DNA from: Selaginella moellendorffii
Lineage: Eukaryota; Streptophyta; Lycopodiopsida; Selaginellales; Selaginellaceae
DNA length: 64,000 nucleotides
Assembly (NCBI RefSeq): GCF_000143415.4
Contig: NW_003314308.1
Location: 39,801-103,800, forward strand
Direction: 5' to 3'
The notes beneath the pieces were generated by a model. That model made no database searches and had not been told where the DNA came from. It saw nothing but the letters and a program-made list of their open reading frames with translations. The position numbers and the translations under genes were made by a program. Of the stretch, positions 29,227-40,700 are shown one piece after another (positions within the stretch are counted from its first letter, which is position 1; the number at the start of each line of letters is the position of its first letter).

Positions 29227-29830
29227 TTATATTTTGTTTGTGAAAGGGACTTGGACGACTTTCATGAGCTGTGTCTGAGGTGAAGGCAAAGGTGGAGAAT
29301 CACCGATGACCATGATCAACAAATCCCTGCGAGAAACATCCAAATGTAAATCATGGAGCTTGTGTGTGACATGTTGAGGAACTTGAGTATGCGAGATTCT
29401 GCTGCTAGAAGGCATGGAAATCTCGTGGTGCATTCCCACTGCTGCTCCTGGCAAAGGAGGCACTGAGCTCACTTGGGGGGATCTGGACCTAAACCAACGT
29501 GTGAAGGCACAGGCTTCTTTGCTTGACCTCGAGTATTTGCGGCGACCGACCGCATGGATGCCAGCAACTTTCTTTCCTTTGTCCAAAGGTGGCGGGGCTT
29601 TGATCGCGCCTTGCTGAAAAGTCTGACGATAGCTCGACTCAGCTGCAAACGAGGAGTTGTCCACCAAAGGGTGCTGCAGAACCTACTAAGGCTGCAGGCG
29701 TTGCTCAGGGTGTAACTTCCAACAGCACAATTCGTCCTGTGTACTCGATTTGCAGTGATTGCAAAAGAGACGATGGCATGGAGGACAATCAGCAGCATAC
29801 GTCCTAAGGTGTCTCAACTCTTATAAAATC
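29227..29830 (-). pseudogene. Possible gag-like zinc-knuckle relic
   Basis: On the minus strand near 29700-29800 the reading is 'LFCNHCKSST...CWKLHPEQR', similar to the C-x2-C...C-W-K-L-H-P ending of gag zinc knuckles. It is followed after stops by an open 146-codon frame (29227-29667) without recognisable domains. The knuckle His is missing. This could be a retrotransposon relic or an unrelated gene piece. Confidence 0.35.
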
Positions 29831-30704
29831 TCTGCTTGCTGTGTCTGTGTTGTTGGAGGAGAATGTGATATTATTGCATTTCCACCAACGCGGCATCTAC
29901 TGTACTTGCAGATGTATCCTCTGGAGCATGAGCTGGAGGAGCTCTGTTGATGACGCAAGCATGATCAATGACAAGAGAGGCATATATTTGTCAAATTTGG
30001 CAATCCCGAGCTCTAAGAGCATCTCCTTCTCTAGCTGTGCAACAAAGTTGAAAGCCTCTAAGCAGCCAAACCATTGTTTTTCAGCACGTGTTTTTCACAT
30101 GTGCTTATGATCTTCACGCTCACTCATCCCACTCATTGTCACACACACGATGATCACTGATACAACAAAACACCAAGATCTTGTCCGCCTCGTTGCTGCA
30201 AATCTCAAGCTTCGCGCACTATAAGCATTGTGTAAACTTCGCCCATGCATCTAAACATGTCCAACCAGGGACCCTTGATTGCCTCCGGATCAAAACTCTT
30301 GATGCAAAAATTAGATAAATGACTTCCAAAAACCTTTCCTCATTGCTTCATATAAAATGCCACCTTTCTAAAAAGATTCTCAAGATTCCATGCAAGCCTT
30401 TAGTGGCCATCTTGTAACTAACCACACAAGCCTCCCCTCCAGCTCTCAATCTCCTCCGCGATTGCAGTGTTGCACACACAGCTGATAAGTCTTCCCTCTT
30501 GTTTTATTCTCTTTTTTTTGGCTTTACCCAAGGAAAGAGTTTTATGTAAAGAGCTTGTTTTCTAATACTGTGGCGTGTAGAGCCGAAGCTCAAGGCATGG
30601 TTGATTCTGGTGAACTTGTAACTACCCATGGAGCACACCCATAGAGCATAGAGCCTTGCTTGTTGTGCCTCACTTGGTGCTGCGGCACAACAATAGCAAT
30701 CCAG
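29831..30704. other. Spacer, no gene seen
   Basis: Mixed composition with no coding features. A pyrimidine-rich stretch lies at about 30495-30520. Confidence 0.4.
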
Positions 30705-31050
30705 ACTCAGAGAAGTTCTTTAGTGTAGTTTGGCTTGCGATTGTGACTAGCTGCACCGGTCTGTTACTATAGTTGCAAAAAAATAGAGGGTTTTTGATGT
30801 TGTTGATTTTGTGTTCGTATAGTAATTCTTACCTTGGAACAAGTTACCAAACACATGAATCAATTAGAAATTAATTTAAAACCTTTAATCCCCAAGAAGG
30901 CTCATGCAAGTGGCTGTGAATAAAGATAAACTTAACATCACTAAAATACTTTAGTCTTAAGCAAATGGATATGCATTTGTGATAGATTAGAATATAATAG
31001 AGATAAGGATAGGGGTCAAATGCTAACTCTCCCCCTTAACTATTCCTTTT
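30705..31050. repeat. Dispersed repeat, copy 2 (partner at 1400-1735)
   Basis: This is a direct repeat of the sequence at 1400-1735, diverged mainly by transitions. It has no coding capacity. Confidence 0.6.
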
Positions 31051-31089
31051 TCTTGAGTCTTAACTATCAAGATTGTAACCTTAAGTGTC

Positions 31090-31640
31090 AAGGTCATAAT
31101 CCTAACTATCAATAAAATGCTTGAATACATAATTAATTTGTTGTACTTCATTAGGTCTCTTAATACTTGAAGGTAGGTAATAAATCGCCACACCACCTTT
31201 GTTATTGACTTCATTGTAACCAATGCCCTTTTCCATACATAATTTTTTACGATGGTGCACATCTTTTTGATTGTTGTCTCCAACATTGGCCATATTGAAA
31301 GATGATACCAGATGAATAGGAAGATGATATTCTTCATCAGCACCACCCAAGCCACAAGCCCAAGCTTTCATGGAGTCCCTTTGTTGATCATGGTCTTGAT
31401 TCTTCTTAGAAGTGTGCCATTTTGAGTTGCTATGTTGAAGTTGACTCTCACCTGTATTCCTAAATACCATATGTCCTCACCTAGCTTACACCATTGAAAA
31501 CCAATCCTTTGCCCCCATGAGGTCCCCAATTGACCCCCACTGATTTGTTTTAGATGATGGCCTCTTGCAGCCAGCTTAAAAGTCTTGAGCATGCTTTTCT
31601 TGTATCCAGATTTGGAGAGTTGGAGGAAGATTCAGCCAAT
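31090..31640 (-). mobile_element. LINE reverse-transcriptase relic
   Basis: The minus strand gives 'GFQWCKLGEDIWYLGIQV' and 'NIATQNGTLLRRIKTMINK', resembling the 'YLGIQ' region near the end of the RT of plant LINEs. Frameshifted continuation ('MKAWACGLGGADEEYHLPIH') follows downstream. It is heavily decayed. Confidence 0.45.
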
Positions 31641-33285
31641 TATGACACTTATAGCATTCATTTAAGTTTCAATTTTAAAATTGTAAAACCACTAAATTTT
31701 AAATGATTGTTCAATCAGGAAAAAAAGAAGAGCATACAAGATATAAATCAATCCCAGAACAAGGTAAAGTGTTTAGATAACAATTTTTTATTTTGTAATT
31801 TTTGTAAATAGAAAGAAAATTGCCTAAAGCTCTTAAAATACTTTCAAAGTATGAGTTACAATGACTAGAGAATATTGCAAAACAAAAACAAAACTTATTG
31901 ATCTCAGACCAAAAAATGTCTTCAATATGAAAGTTCCATATATCAGCAAGGAAAAGATACTAGTACATTAAAATGTCAAAACAAGGTATTATGACTTTTT
32001 AGCATAGCACAACTATATTAATGTCATTGGTTTTATTCTAGGATATTCAAACCAATGAAGAAAAGGATGAAGTAGAGGTAAGACACTATAAGCTTACTTT
32101 TGTCTGTGACTAACAAAATTACAGGGAGAATAATTACTTTATGAGCAAGAGGACAATCTAAACTCTAACAAGGTAATTTATATATTTTTTGATACATCTT
32201 CACTTGTTTAGGAAATGTAGGCCATTGAAGATCCTCCTGAGAAAAGGCAAGGTTTGATTATTATATTTTGCAGAAAAAAAAAACTGCAGTGAAGTTTTCA
32301 ACATACCCTTGAATAGAGGTAAATACAATCAGTACAGAACTCAATGGTGTTTAAAAGGCATAATTGGGTTTCCTTGCTAGATTTTGAGTTTGGCAATATT
32401 GCTGAAGCTAAACTTGAGCAAGTAATTAATTGAGTATTGCTTAAAGCCTAGAGTAGGCATGATGTTGATCCTTAAGAGGATATGAGATGGATGAAATTCC
32501 ATATCCACTAGAAGACTCTTCAAGGAGTATAAGTTTATACATATGATTTCTTATGCTCTTGCTGTAAGTGTGTTCTAATATAGATTTGTATTTATAACAG
32601 TTCTTTCTTTTTGGTTGAAGGCAAGGAGGGAGCATGAGGAGCAATCTATGTGAAAAAGGGTATATGTGTTTGAAAGAGTACAATAGTTATTGCAAACAAG
32701 ACTCTATAAAGATGCATGCGGTTGGGGCCAGTCTGTCCATATACTGGTAAAGCATAGTTTATATTTGTATTATTGTTAATCTTTAAAATAGAGAAAAAAG
32801 TACTTGTGTTAATAGTTTATGTCTTGCATTTTTTTTCTATTCAAACATATTATTCACCATTCAAATAGTGAAACATGTCATAGTATATAATTTAGCTATG
32901 TAATTTATGGCCAAACTACAGTCTAATATAGTTGAATGAGTAGGAAGTGGCATAGTTCACCTAGCCACAAGTTTCTAGTTGTATTGAATCCCTAGGGGAC
33001 ATAGTGCAGCTGCACCATGCCCATCTGTATTTGTGCAATGTTTTCACTACATGCTTAGTTTTTCCTTGACACAACGACGCCTTACTTCTCATCAATTCGG
33101 TTTGTTAATATGATATTTTCTTTGGATAGTGCCAAGTAGTATGTTATGCGGCACTTCACATGATTGTGGACAGGCAGCTGGGAACAAACTATCGCAATAG
33201 CAATGACCTCAGATTTTGAGTGTGTCAATTTCCCAACAATTTTTAAGGTCCATGGTGGTCTTTTTCTATGCAGCTCAGCTCACTT
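31641..33285. other. AT-rich spacer, no gene seen
   Basis: Only short frames. Some stretches (32040-32180) have intron-like borders, but no protein family is recognisable. Confidence 0.4.
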
Positions 33286-33289
33286 TTTT

Positions 33290-33760
33290 TCCTGTAACCG
33301 CACCAAGATATGTCATCTCGCTGAATACTTGTAGTTCACAAGGATATGCCTGTCCTTTCTGGAAGACCGATAGAGGAGGAAATGCAGCAGTTGGAGCTGT
33401 TTGGTGCTTGTACTAGCACAACAGTGTTGGCATCTTTTTCAACTGCCACATTGGATAATGAATTGGGATCGCCACCAGTTTCCGTCGTTTTCGTTCTCAT
33501 TTTCTCTCTGTGATTCTTAGGAAATAGTGGATCGCTTTTGGTTTTCTATGTTTGACTGTTAGTAATTCCGCTAGTTTAAGCTAATGAAGCTATTTCAGAC
33601 AAGGACAAAAATACCTCTAACATTGTCAAACCATCCTTGTTGTAAATCTGTTGAGATCAACAAGTTGTTCTGTAACCTGTCCTCCTTTCGGACCCTTGAG
33701 CTCGACACCATCGCCTGCTGCTCAAGGTCATTAAACGGTATTATCAGCTCCTTTCATGAA
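33290..33760 (-). pseudogene. Inverted relic of TFIIIC exons 5-6
   Basis: The sequence is the diverged reverse complement of the TFIIIC gene around 38950-39560. Examples are 'caaggatatgcctgtccttt' against the 'GQAYPCL' codons, the 'aatgaattgggatcg' region, and the reversed 'gagctcaagggtccgaaa' stretch at 33690-33720. Intron and exon are both represented, so this is a DNA-level copy and not a retrocopy. Confidence 0.75.
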
Positions 33761-33863
33761 AACAGTATTTTAGGTTAGAAAGCAGCATCCTTTACCTGCC
33801 GACCAAGATCGGACACAACAAGAATCTTCGAAAACAAAAGAAAAACGCAGGCAAAACAGGAGT

Positions 33864-34407
33864 GATTACCCTTCCATCAGCTTCCACAAATGGCTCTCAT
33901 TGCCGGCACATAACCGTTCATCGTCAACTGCTTTCCACCATTGGCGCTGGATCCGAGACCTGGAAGAAGGTATAAGAAGAGAGGACAGGCGCTCAAGTTG
34001 TTCCCCAATACGGACCCGGCACAGCAAACGTAAAGATGTGCCAAGACGCGATGAATGCGTGCTCAAGCCTGGAGGACGCTCGAGCGCTGCATGCACACTT
34101 ATCGTCGTTGGGGATGGCCACCGAGTTTGAGACTGCCAGGCGCTTCCTCGAGCTCTTCATCCGGCTGGGCAGCCTGAAGGACGCCGACGTGGTGTTTCAG
34201 AGTGTACAGACAAAGAATCTGGAATGGTGGCAGACGATGATCCGAGCCTATGCTGCGGGCGGTGATATAGAAAACGTTCATCGTCTCTACAAAGTGATGA
34301 AGTCCCACCGAATGAGTTACAACAAGACAACGCAAGCACAGATCTTGGAAAGCTGCAAAACCAAAGGGAAGCTTCTATCAGTGGAGGCTGTAGCGGTTCC
34401 AGCGTGA
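33864..34407 (+). pseudogene. Truncated 3' copy of the PPR gene
   Basis: From 34036 the plus strand encodes the last 123 residues of the PPR protein with few substitutions ('MCQDAMNACSSLEDARALHA' onward to 'EAVAVPA' and the stop). Before it, 33935-34035 is a frameshifted version of 'GSETWKKVWGTYKKRGQ'. The N-terminal two thirds are absent. This is the right arm of the large inverted repeat. Confidence 0.85.
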
Positions 34408-34418
34408 TCAAAGAAGAG

Positions 34419-34500
34419 GTGGCCAACATTGCAAGCTTTCGCTGCCGTACTGCTTGAAAGGAGCATTCTCCTGAGTGATGAAGAGAAGTGAGCGCGATGG
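34419..34500 (-). pseudogene. Fragment of the last BRE exon (right arm)
   Basis: Inverted counterpart of 27640-27710. It retains the bases coding 'EENASFKQY' and the CNES region in diverged form. Confidence 0.55.
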
Positions 34501-34513
34501 AGGGTATACACGG

Positions 34514-34901
34514 ATGGACAAAATGACTACGGAGCTCTTGTCTAGGATGACGGAGGCAATACCCGAATTCAGTAAGTGCGTCTACTACTCGTCCGGATTG
34601 AGGGATGAGATTCAGGAGTGGCTCGATCTGGATGACAGATGCCACCTTTGATCTGTTAGTGTGGAAAGCAGAGAAAGAAGCCAAGTCAAGTTCTGAGTTC
34701 GAAAGCAAAGCTTCTACGTCAGACAAGGCTATCATGGTAAGCCAGAACAGCACTAGACTCATTGGGCTACCAACCCAAAAGCTCAGTACTATTTCTTGGT
34801 CTGTGGCGGGGTCATCGAACAGAAAGCTGAAGAAGTTCAAGCAGGACAAGAAGGAACCTTTGGTGGCGGCTAGAAGAAAGATGATTGCTAAACCCGCGTG
34901 A
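34514..34901 (+). pseudogene. Unrecognised coding fragment conserved in both arms (right)
   Basis: Frames 34514-34651 ('LLSRMTEAIPEFSKCVYYSS') and 34605-34901 ('SSEFESKASTSDKAIMVSQN', a lysine-rich end) correspond to the left-arm fragments on the strand of the PPR copy. Conservation of protein-like text in both arms suggests real exons, but the gene is not identified. Confidence 0.35.
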
Positions 34902-35264
34902 GAAAAACAATGGAGCTGCTAGGAGCAGGATGAACGTTCTGATGTTTTGATCTCGTGATTGTACAGAAAGGCTTGTTGAAACTTGACCCCTGTTTATATT
35001 TATCAAGAGAACAAACCAAACCTTGAAAATGCTATTGGCAATTTAGTCTCTATCTGGTAGTTGGCCACAAATAAAGGGACTTTCAAGTGGTCCCGACCAT
35101 CTCGTTGTCTATCATGCCTTAGGTGTTTGGAGGCCCACAAGAAACTCTCGCTCTCACTGATGGTCCTAACTTATTCCTAATATCTTACTGGTCCCCGCAT
35201 ATTGTTTCTTTAAATTGGACACATGAAATGCCACTTCTATCAGATCTGCTGTTTTCAGATAGTC

Positions 35265-35825
35265 ATGGCCCTGGCTCCAGTTACCTGCATCGTTCTTGTG
35301 CTGCCATTCCTGGTGCTCGCAGCTGTCAATGCTACTCGCGTCGACAATGAAGCAGGTATATTGCAAATTTTCATTTGCGTAATGCTGAAAAGTGTTGTTC
35401 CACAGAAACGATCTTTGCGGGAGGGGTGGATGCGACACATGATCCACGATATGTGTCTACTATCCTGGAAAAAGAAGGTGCTGCAAATATATTCAACCCT
35501 GGCTGAGCTCTTCAAACTGTTGTTTCCATCATTTCTTTTGTGTGCAGCACTAAGCAGCGTTGTGGGCGAAACTTACTGTTGCCTCAAGAACGGATGGGGC
35601 TGCATGCAGGAGTGCGAGAAAGGCAAAGAGTACCAGTGCTGCCTCAGGAATGGGTTTGGGTGCATGCAGAACTGTGAGACATCCAAAAAGTACTCCTGCT
35701 GCCTCAAGAATGGATTCGGCTGCCTGTGGAAGTGCGAGGATGGTGTGGAGCACTACTGCTGCGAGCGGAATGGCTTTGGCTGCACCAAGATGTGTCCCAA
35801 AACAGTCACTACTGGCAACCTGTAA
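35265..35825 (+). CDS. Secreted cysteine-rich protein with four 20-residue repeats (right copy)
   Basis: Exons 35265-35355 and 35548-35825, with a 192-bp GT-AG intron, encode 122 residues. Residues 1-22 form a signal peptide (hydrophobic 'CIVLVLPFLVLAAV'). Residues 41-120 are four units of exactly 20 residues. Cys-Cys pairs stand at 41/42, 61/62, 81/82 and 101/102, with single Cys at 49/69/89/109 and 53/73/93/113. Every unit keeps N-G-(F/W)-G-C. Known secreted cysteine-rich peptides of plants (defensins, hevein, EPF, snakin) have other spacings, and I recognise no match. Expected behaviour is secretion and up to eight disulfides. Role unknown; defence or signalling would be a guess. The inverted partner is at 26276-26823. 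Confidence 0.82.
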   Translation: MALAPVTCIVLVLPFLVLAAVNATRVDNEAGILQIFICVMLKSVVPQKRSLREGWMRHMIHDMCLLSWKKKVLQIYSTLAELFKLLFPSFLLCAALSSVVGETYCCLKNGWGCMQECEKGKEYQCCLRNGFGCMQNCETSKKYSCCLKNGFGCLWKCEDGVEHYCCERNGFGCTKMCPKTVTTGNL

Positions 35826-36079
35826 ACTGGATATGTACTGTGGCTCTGGATATGGATGTATGGGTTTGGCTGCCGCCAGAGTTTAAATAAAATGCTACTA
35901 TTATACGCAGAGCTCTCTTGGCTCCGCTCGTAGATCTCCCATCCTCAAAGCCAACCGATGCATTTTTTAATAGGAGGCACTAGTGCTGCCAATGAATGTT
36001 TTCGTTGGAATTGGGGCAGACGTGGCAAGGCCCATGCCTTTAAGGAGGCCTTTAAGGAATGTGTGGATGTCAACTTTGT
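35826..36079. other. 3' flank of the cysteine-repeat gene
   Basis: Includes an AATAAA-type signal at about 35886. The flank mirrors 26100-26230 in inverted orientation. No gene. Confidence 0.5.
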
Positions 36080-36355
36080 ACTGGGTGGCTCGTTTGTTCG
36101 TTTAAAGGACTAAAATCAAGATCCTTGACCATGTAGGTTTCGGGATTTCAAGCGGGTGGTGGCACATTATTGACTTCTACCAAGAGAGCGTGGTGGTGGC
36201 TCCAAAGTCTGAGGGGTCAAAGGATGACCACTTCTTGTAACCCCGTTCCTTCTTGCTCTACCAAAGTTATCCATCTGGAATATTGGACAAAGTGTTGAGA
36301 AGCAAGGCAAATTGTACGTCCCAGATCTATTCGGGTTGTGTTTACTATGGTTACT
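36080..36355 (+). pseudogene. Fragment of the FCP1-type phosphatase gene (right arm)
   Basis: Frameshifted pieces corresponding to 'KNLDHVGFRDFKRVVA', 'DFYQ.ESVVVAPK', the 'TPFLLAL' codons and 'NIGQ.VEKQGKLYV' of the intact gene are still readable on the plus strand. The N-terminal catalytic motif is missing. Confidence 0.8.
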
Positions 36356-36432
36356 TATGACTGCTGTGAGAGGAATGGCTTTGTCTGCCCCAAGATGTGT
36401 CCCTATGAAGAATGCCAGGAATAATTTGATCA
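36355..36432 (+). pseudogene. Relic of the last cysteine-repeat unit
   Basis: The plus strand reads DCCERNGFVCPKMCPYEECQE then stop, clearly the fourth unit of the cysteine-repeat protein (CCERNGFGCTKMCPK) with a changed tail. Only this unit remains. Confidence 0.75.
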
Positions 36433-36520
36433 GATTCCAGTATAGGATGTAGTTTGCTGGAACTCGCTACTTACAGCTCAGAACGGATATAGTGGTATGG
36501 CTGCCGCCTGAATTTGAATA

Positions 36521-36996
36521 ACTAAAGCACTATTATATGAGTATGGACTATCTTTTTAAGTTGGAGGCACTAGTGATGTGAGAGGTGCTCGCTTTCCTTA
36601 AGGATATCCTAAGTACTCCCTGTGCCATAATTCTCTACCTCAAAAGCACACTTAGCTCAGAAAAGTGAAATCATTTATAAAGAGACTAGCTAAACTGCTG
36701 CGTAACCTTGTGTTATTGTGAAAGTTCTTGCTTTTTCGTCATGTTATGTACTATAATCGGTCTTCAATCTATTCTCGGGCTTTATGATTCCCATATTCTT
36801 GTCCTAGTATGGAGACCGTCTATGTGTAAAAGTTTTTAATATTTTCTTTGGGAAAATAAAAGAGTTTGAAACTTTTGTGTTTTTTGGGATAAAGTCTCGT
36901 ACTTATATTAGAGATGTCCCAACACTTATTAAAGTTTTCAACTAAAATTATAATATTGAATGTATTTCACTACAAAATTAAGCAAGCTAAATGCTG
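36521..36996 (+). repeat. Repeat R1, copy 3
   Basis: Same sequence and orientation as 9063-9640, with an internal deletion (the part at 9350-9435 is missing). Together with the inverted copy at 25090-25610 it brackets the large inverted repeat. Confidence 0.8.
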
Positions 36997-36999
36997 GGT

Positions 37000-37369
37000 A
37001 ACTGGAATAAAAGTTTTTGCTAGGATTGCATGTAGTAGCCACAGCTGAGCTCTGAGAATTACTTTAATTGGATAGTGTAAAGTTGTGATGAGTTCTGTAT
37101 AAATGTAGCACTTTCCTTGACGACTGGAAGATCAGATTCCAAGTCTTTAAAATTCTGAGAAGATCCTCGGCTTTTAGCTCCTGGACTTTCTTCAAGGCGT
37201 GTTCCTGGCTCAAATGGACGCGCTAAGATGTACAGTGTTTCTAGACAGCAATATAGGGACAGCACCGCCAGATCCTGGGGGCAAGCTCAGCCATCCAGGT
37301 AGTAGTAGGAACCGGCAGCCTTTTGTTCGCGATCTTTGGTGGAATCGAGCGTGTTGATCCGCGGCCTAA
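37000..37369. other. Spacer, no gene seen
   Basis: No coding features. The sequence lies between repeat R1 and the PPR relic. Confidence 0.4.
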
Positions 37370-37700
37370 AGTTTGCTTGTTCTGCCACCGCAAGCCCCGA
37401 CCTCCGGGAGCCCGCATTTCCCATATGCCGTGATGAGCATCGTGCCCAGCGATCGAGCGCAGCGCTCAGTCATGACGATATGATTGTGAACCCTGCGATG
37501 ATTCGGCGCCGCCTTGAAGCTGATACAGCGCCGGAGCATACCTTCTAGGTCGCCGTCGTCGCCGCATTCCAGGATCGTTGTCGACGATCCCCGGATCGTA
37601 ATCTACCGATGCTGCGCCTTGGCCACAATCTCCCTCGTCTTTGGCCCACTGCCGGAAATCTCCTCCTAAGAACCCTAAACCCATCCCGCGCCGAGAATAT
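37370..37700 (-). pseudogene. N-terminal relic of the PPR gene
   Basis: Aligned in the same orientation to 28530-29010 with several deletions: the 'gaagctgatacag' stretch, the 'ccggagcataccttctaggt' stretch and the 'cgtaatctaccgatgct' stretch are shared. The start codon itself is lost (the bases for ATG read cgt on the plus strand instead of cat). It is head to head with the intact TFIIIC gene. Confidence 0.8.
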
Positions 37701-37754
37701 CCTTTTCCGTGCCTCCTCTCTGTTTTTAGGGCTTCCTAGGTCTTTCGTTGGGAA

Positions 37755-40700
37755 ATGGAGAAGCTGGTGGTTGCCGCGCTCGAGGAGATCGCAGCGGAAG
37801 GGCCTCGAGGTGAGCGCGATCCTCCGAAATATCGTTTCGCTTCTCTCTCGCGTGATTCCAATCGATTTTCTGCCCCGCAGGATGCGATCTTGCCAAGCTT
37901 TGGTCCCTGATCCAATGTGCTCCGGCGGCGGCGGCGCTTGGGGCCGATGTTCTCGACGATCACATCAAACAGGAGATCTGGAGGAGCTTGCTGCGGGTGC
38001 CGGGGTTGAGCATCACTGACGCGGCCGGGGGAGCCTGTGATTCCAGCTTGGTGGAGACGTTTGAAACGGCAGAGAGAATGGGAGTCGTCGCGGTGGCCTC
38101 GCAGGAGCTACGAGACGGGTGCTTGGGGCTATACGATATCAGCCATGCCGACACACAGCCTTCTCAAATCCAGCACGCCATTCTCGAGCGTCTGGCAAGT
38201 GCACGGTACTGCATTTTTTCTCTTTCGATTCTTCGTATCTCTTTTTTCTTCTGTTGTGAAAGAAGTTTTGGTTTTTGTTTCTTCTAGGACGAAAGGAGTG
38301 ACCCAGAACGAGCTTGGGAAAGAGTTCAAAGTGGAAGGAAACAAGCTCTTTTACATCCTCAGGAGTCTGGAAGTCAGAGGCCTCATAGTGAGGAAGTCGA
38401 TACTTTTGCGCAACAACAAGAAGAACAGCTCCATCGTTGTCACCAACCTTGTGCATCTCGCTCGGTATGCACTAAACATGTCCCTGAATTCACACCAGCG
38501 TCTAGAATCCAACACGGTTGAGGAGGCCGGGGAGGGCTCTCCCAATGGTGGAAAACAGTTGACGATAAACGATGATGTGCCGGCAATGAGAGCCATTTGT
38601 GAGAAGCTTCAGGAAGCTGATGGAAAGGTAATGATTTCATCACTTCTGTTTTGCCTGCGACTCTCACTGTTTCTCTCTTTTTTTTTCGAAGGTTCTTGTT
38701 GTGTCCGATCTGAAATTAACACTGGGGTACCGTTTGGCAGCTGGTCATCGTGCATGGCGACGAGTGGGTTACTATGTTTAAATTTCCTCCTTAGTGCTAA
38801 CTGTTTGCATTATTACAGCTTGTGAAGAGATTAGAAGAAGGCGGGTATGTTACTAATATTAAAGCAAAAATTGGTCGGAAGGTAAAGGGTGCTGTTTGCT
38901 ATGTTCTTGGGCTACTAACGTAAAAAACTCTTTTCAGGAGAAGCCTTGTCTCCAGCTGTTGAAGCCGTTTAATGACCTTGAGCAGCAGTCTCCTGCAGGC
39001 GATGGTGACATCGAGCTCAAGGGTCCGAAAAGAGGACAGGTTACACAACAACTTGTTGATCTTTCAGTTGATCAGCAGATCTACAACATGATTGACGATG
39101 AAGGTGCCGATGGTGTGACAATGATGGAGGTATTTTTCTCCTTGTCCGCTTCTATCTTGTTCTCAATAGTAACTTCAGGTATGGAAGCGGATTGGCTTAA
39201 ACAATAAGCGGAATTACTATCGCATCCAGAACATGACAGTGAAACATGGTCTTCTTTTTGAAGCTGAAAACCACAAGCGATCCACTATTTATCGGCTAAG
39301 AACCACAAAGAGAAAACGCAGTGACAGTGAGAACGAAAACGACGATGAACCCAGAGAAACTGGTGCCGATCCCGATTCATTATTCAAAATGGAAGTTGAA
39401 GAAGATGCCAATGCCGTTGTGGCATCTCTCCAACAAGAGGGAGCAGCGAGTACAAGCAGTCCAGCTGACCAGACGGCTCCAGCTGCTGCATTTCCTCCTC
39501 CATCGCTCTTCCGGAAAGGACAGGCATATCCTTGTCTCACCGTTACAACTACAAGTATTCAGCGAGAGAAACATATCTTGGCGCGGTTACAGGAAGAAAA
39601 GTTTCTCGTGCGAGCTGAGCTGCATAGGTGGCTGGAGAGCATAAGCTCTCAAAAGACCACTATGGACCGTAAAACGCTGATTCGGACACTTGAGAAGCTG
39701 CAGAGTGAAGGGAAATGCAAGTGCGTCACGCTCGAAATCCCAGGGACAACAAACTGTGGCCGCAAACGCAAGGCAGACATCGTCTTGCTTCCGTCAGTAG
39801 ACCTGGACTTCGACCTTTTGAACGCGATTCATGAGCGCATCCGAAAAGCTGAGACCGACAATCGACTCCAGGGACGAGAGAAAAGCGCAGCGGCAGGCTC
39901 GACAGCGGTTGTAGTGACGGGGTTGAAGAGAATGAAGTTGGAACACAGGAAGCCTCTTCTTGACCCAAGCACGAAGCCGGTGGCACTTCAAGAAAATGGC
40001 TATATTCCTGCTAAGATGGTTCGTGTCCGTATGCTGCACCATTTTCTCTGGAGCTACACTAACAATCAGCACATTGGGAATGGGTACAGAATTTTCGGCT
40101 TAACGGACGCTTTGCTGACGATGCCACTGGAATTGTTCTTACAAGTGGTTGGTTCGAGCAGGTCCATCAATAACTTGGCCGAGCGCTGTAAGCAAGGTAC
40201 GCGTATCTGTGAACTTTCTCCAACCGAGCAGGCCGCTCTTCTTGATTCTACGGCTGGGGGACGGCTGGCTTGGCTGGTGGACGTACTTCGCCGGCTCAAG
40301 GTCAGTAGTTCTTCAGCTGGTTCCATACAGATTTTTCGAACCATGTTGGTTAAATTGTTCTTTTTCTTTTCTGTTTAGCTTCTCCGCTTCGCGCTCGACT
40401 GCCCGGTTTCTCCGCAAGCCACAGGTCAATTTGGTAGCATAACCCTGATGGAAGCCACTGTATCCTACGCGATGGAGGAGCAAATATATATTCAGGAGCC
40501 TCCTCCACCCCCACTTCATGCCTGGACGAGTAAAACTGCACCTGATTCCTTGACTCAACACAATTTCGACATTGTTTCTGAAGGACAACTCGAAAAATAC
40601 TGGGAGTTTTTGGAATATTTCTACTCGGGGGCAGACCCATCCATTGCTCGACATGCTTTTCCGGGATCAAACGTTCCTGAAGTGAGTATGCAAGGTTTAC

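Noticed and set aside
34157-34849. 230-codon minus-strand ORF as a real gene
   Set aside because: It is antisense to the PPR 3' copy and to the better-supported fragments. The matching left-arm frame (27305-27826) is shorter and differs where the PPR strand is conserved.
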